NCBI GenBank assembly: GCA_900758315.1
Contig: CAAERF010000342.1
Span: forward strand, 1 to 7,552
Direction of reading: 5' to 3'
From: an uncultured Oscillospiraceae bacterium
Lineage (GTDB): Bacteria > Bacillota > Clostridia > Oscillospirales > Oscillospiraceae
DNA: 7,552 nt
Part shown: positions 6,615 through 7,552 of the stretch, piece after piece
Layout: each line of letters starts with the position of its first letter
Numbering within the stretch: the stretch's first letter is position 1
Notes under the pieces: generated by a model
Seen by the model: only the letters and a program-made list of their open reading frames with translations
The model's database searches: none
Told to the model about the DNA's origin: nothing
Position numbers and translations under genes: made by a program

Positions 6615-7066
6615 TGCCCCTGCCCGGTTCCGGCGGAGCGGATCAATTTACGCTGGGCATCCAGTTCTTCCAACAGGGTTTGGGTTTTCGCTACCACCTG
6701 TTTCCAGTAATCATCCGCCTCCGCACGCAACTTCTGACTGTACGCCTGGGCGTTCTGCATAATTTCCTCAGCTTTTTTCTCCGCATCGGCCTGCAACGCC
6801 CGGCAGGCAGCTTCCTGCTGATTGCTCATGCGCTTGACATTTTCCAAATACTGTTTGGCCGCAGCATCAGTCGCCTGAAACACACCGTTCAGCGAAAGCG
6901 CTACCTCCGCAAGAGAACCGGACTTCTCAATGGTAATCTGACGGTCTTTCAGTTGGGTCTCCGTCTCTTCCAGCCGATCCTTCAGGGCTTTATTCTCTTC
7001 CGCCTGCGTAATGAGCATTTGCAATAACTCACTGCGGCTCAAGCGCTTTAGTTCCTTCTCTGTCAT
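6611..7066 (-). CDS. Coiled-coil cytoplasmic protein, DivIVA-like in character
   Basis: A 151-aa protein of unknown function. It starts MTEKELKRLSRSELLQMLIT, a short amphipathic region, then has heptad-like charged helices: ENKALKDRLEETETQLKDRQ (about 24-43) and a long helical tract from about 66 to 141 that includes ADAEKKAEEIMQNAQAYSQK. A central block, EKSGSLAEVALSLNGVFQAT (47-66), is the least helical-repeat-like part and looks like the conserved signature. There is no signal peptide or membrane span, so it should be cytoplasmic. A coiled-coil of this kind next to a signal peptidase recalls DivIVA-type scaffold proteins, but homology was not shown. The start at 7066 has GGAGG (7073-7077) 6 bases upstream; an in-frame ATG at 7159 has no ribosome site. 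First gene of the operon, overlapping the signal peptidase start by 4 bases. Confidence 0.85.
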   Translation of the reverse strand: MTEKELKRLSRSELLQMLITQAEENKALKDRLEETETQLKDRQITIEKSGSLAEVALSLNGVFQATDAAAKQYLENVKRMSNQQEAACRALQADAEKKAEEIMQNAQAYSQKLRAEADDYWKQVVAKTQTLLEELDAQRKLIRSAGTGQGQ

Positions 7067-7072
7067 GGCACA

Positions 7073-7077
7073 CCTCC
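7073..7077 (-). promoter_or_regulatory. Ribosome binding site of coiled-coil gene
   Basis: The minus strand reads TTGGAGGTGTGCC before the ATG at 7066, giving GGAGG with 6-base spacing. It sets the start of the first operon gene and lies 3 bases past one arm of the leader inverted repeat (7081-7088), so leader folding could affect access to it. Confidence 0.8.
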
Positions 7078-7080
7078 AAC

Positions 7081-7161
7081 TTATGCTGCACGGCAATAAT
7101 AAAAGGGTAACTGTGCTTTGTCTGTTATTAACATTCCTGCGGCAGACATACACCAGCATAA
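7081..7161 (-). promoter_or_regulatory. Possible structured leader of the pilus operon
   Basis: Within the untranslated leader the 8-base arms TTATGCTG (7154-7161 on the minus strand) and CAGCATAA (7081-7088) are perfectly complementary. They enclose a second, 6-bp pair, TGTCTG (7143-7148) with CAGACA (7119-7124). The outer stem ends three bases before the Shine-Dalgarno. This could be a regulatory leader fold. It matches no riboswitch class I recognise, and pairs of this length can arise by chance. Confidence 0.35.
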
Positions 7162-7218
7162 TTCATGTAGTGAAACCTCTCGTTGCTACGTACACATATT
7201 CACTTAAAAATCAAAAAC

Positions 7219-7247
7219 ATTATAGCATACGCAATTCAAAAAATCAA
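7219..7247 (-). promoter_or_regulatory. Sigma-A-type promoter of the pilus operon
   Basis: On the minus strand a perfect TATAAT -10 (7219-7224) is preceded by TGC, an extended -10, and by TTGATT (7242-7247, four of six bases of TTGACA) at exactly 17 bases. AT-rich sequence lies upstream. Start of transcription would be near 7212, giving a leader of about 145 nt to the ATG at 7066. It is the only near-consensus promoter I found reading into the operon, and no strong terminator or promoter was found between the six genes. Confidence 0.75.
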
Positions 7248-7285
7248 GTCATAGCTCGGCAAATCCGTATCGTGTAAAAATAGAT

Positions 7286-7319
7286 AGAATATAAGAAAAA
7301 ACTATCGAAAAGAATATAA
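7286..7319. repeat. Pair of 9-bp AT-rich direct repeats upstream of promoter
   Basis: AGAATATAA occurs at 7286-7294 and 7311-7319, with starts 25 bases apart, about 75-107 bases upstream of the predicted transcription start. This could be a regulator site or simply low-complexity AT-rich DNA. Confidence 0.3.
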
Positions 7320-7328
7320 TGGGCATCC

Positions 7329-7552
7329 TTATTGACCTTTTTCAGCATTATTCTTACTCATGCCACTTGCTATATATTTCTCGATGAGATCTGCTCTTAC
7401 CTTATTATAAGCGGCCCCTGTTGCCTCGACGCCCTCGATAAACACTCCCCTGCTCTCTCTGGATTAGTTTGAATTTCCGGTGGGATCACGTATTCAAAAG
7501 CTTCCATCGAAACAGAGCGCTGACTTGGATCTATACTAAAAAAGTGGACACA
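7329..7552 (-). pseudogene. 3' end of unrecognised protein, apparently frameshifted
   Basis: The minus strand is open from the window edge: IDPSQRSVSMEAFEYVIPPE, then IQTNPERAG, up to a stop at 7397-7399. From the run of four G at 7447-7450 (CCCC on the plus strand) a second frame carries a protein-like tail: VFIEGVEATGAAYNKVRADL, then IEKYIASGMSKNNAEKGQ and a TAA at 7329-7331. Adding one G to the run joins both parts into a single reading of about 74 residues. This points to a one-base deletion in a G-run, or a sequencing error there. I do not recognise the family. The 5' end is outside the window. It is not obviously related to the pilus genes and may be a decayed or mobile-element-associated gene. 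Confidence 0.5.

Noticed and set aside
7067..7159. ATG at 7159 as start of the coiled-coil gene
   Set aside because: No ribosome site upstream, the added 31 residues do not resemble the rest, and the ATG at 7066 has GGAGG at 6 bases.
7283..7306. Terminator hairpin after the broken gene
   Set aside because: Only a 5-bp GATAG/CTATC stem with a 14-base AT-rich loop; too weak to claim.
7315..7320. TATAAT on the plus strand as a promoter
   Set aside because: No -35 at suitable spacing and no plus-strand gene follows.

Overview
The window is a surface pilus (fimbria) locus from a Gram-positive member of the Firmicutes, most likely a gut-type anaerobic Clostridia (Oscillospiraceae/Lachnospiraceae-like). 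The evidence is LPxTG cell-wall sorting signals, a class C (pilin-polymerising) sortase, SpaA/Cna_B-type isopeptide domains, an N-terminal Cys/His motif pair of a kind common in gut clostridial adhesins, and AGGAGG-type ribosome sites. All genes lie on the minus strand, so the operon is read from high to low coordinates.

Layout in transcription order. 7552-7329: the 3' end of an unrecognised protein, apparently broken by a one-base deletion. 7328-7067: an AT-rich control region with a near-consensus sigma-A promoter (-10 at 7219-7224, -35 at 7242-7247) and a leader of about 145 nt that can form a long-range stem. 7066-6611: a 151-aa cytoplasmic coiled-coil protein, overlapping by ATGA with 6614-6024, a type I signal peptidase. 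6004-2621: an 1127-aa vWA adhesin with an LPKTG anchor, probably the pilus tip. 2560-1127: a 477-aa two-domain major pilin with an LPSTG anchor. 1025-204: a class C sortase. 190-1: the start of a further secreted Cna_B-like protein, probably a minor or basal pilin, which runs off the window. A GC-rich hairpin without a U-tract lies between the major pilin and sortase genes.

How the parts fit (inference from family knowledge): the signal peptidase would mature the exported pilins. The sortase would cleave the E-LP(K/S)TG-G signals and join pilin subunits through lysines into a covalent fibre. The vWA protein would sit at the tip and bind a host or matrix ligand. The coiled-coil protein is the least explained part. 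Its translational coupling to the signal peptidase suggests a role in placing or organising export and assembly at the membrane.

Pilus operons of this general type are known. The less described elements are the coiled-coil/signal peptidase pair, the duplicated C-x4-H-x-H-x3-C motif and helical modules in the adhesin, an RGD tripeptide in a two-cysteine loop of the adhesin's SpaA domain, a sortase without an obvious DP(W/F/Y) lid motif, and the structured leader. No RNA gene, CRISPR array or intact mobile element was seen.
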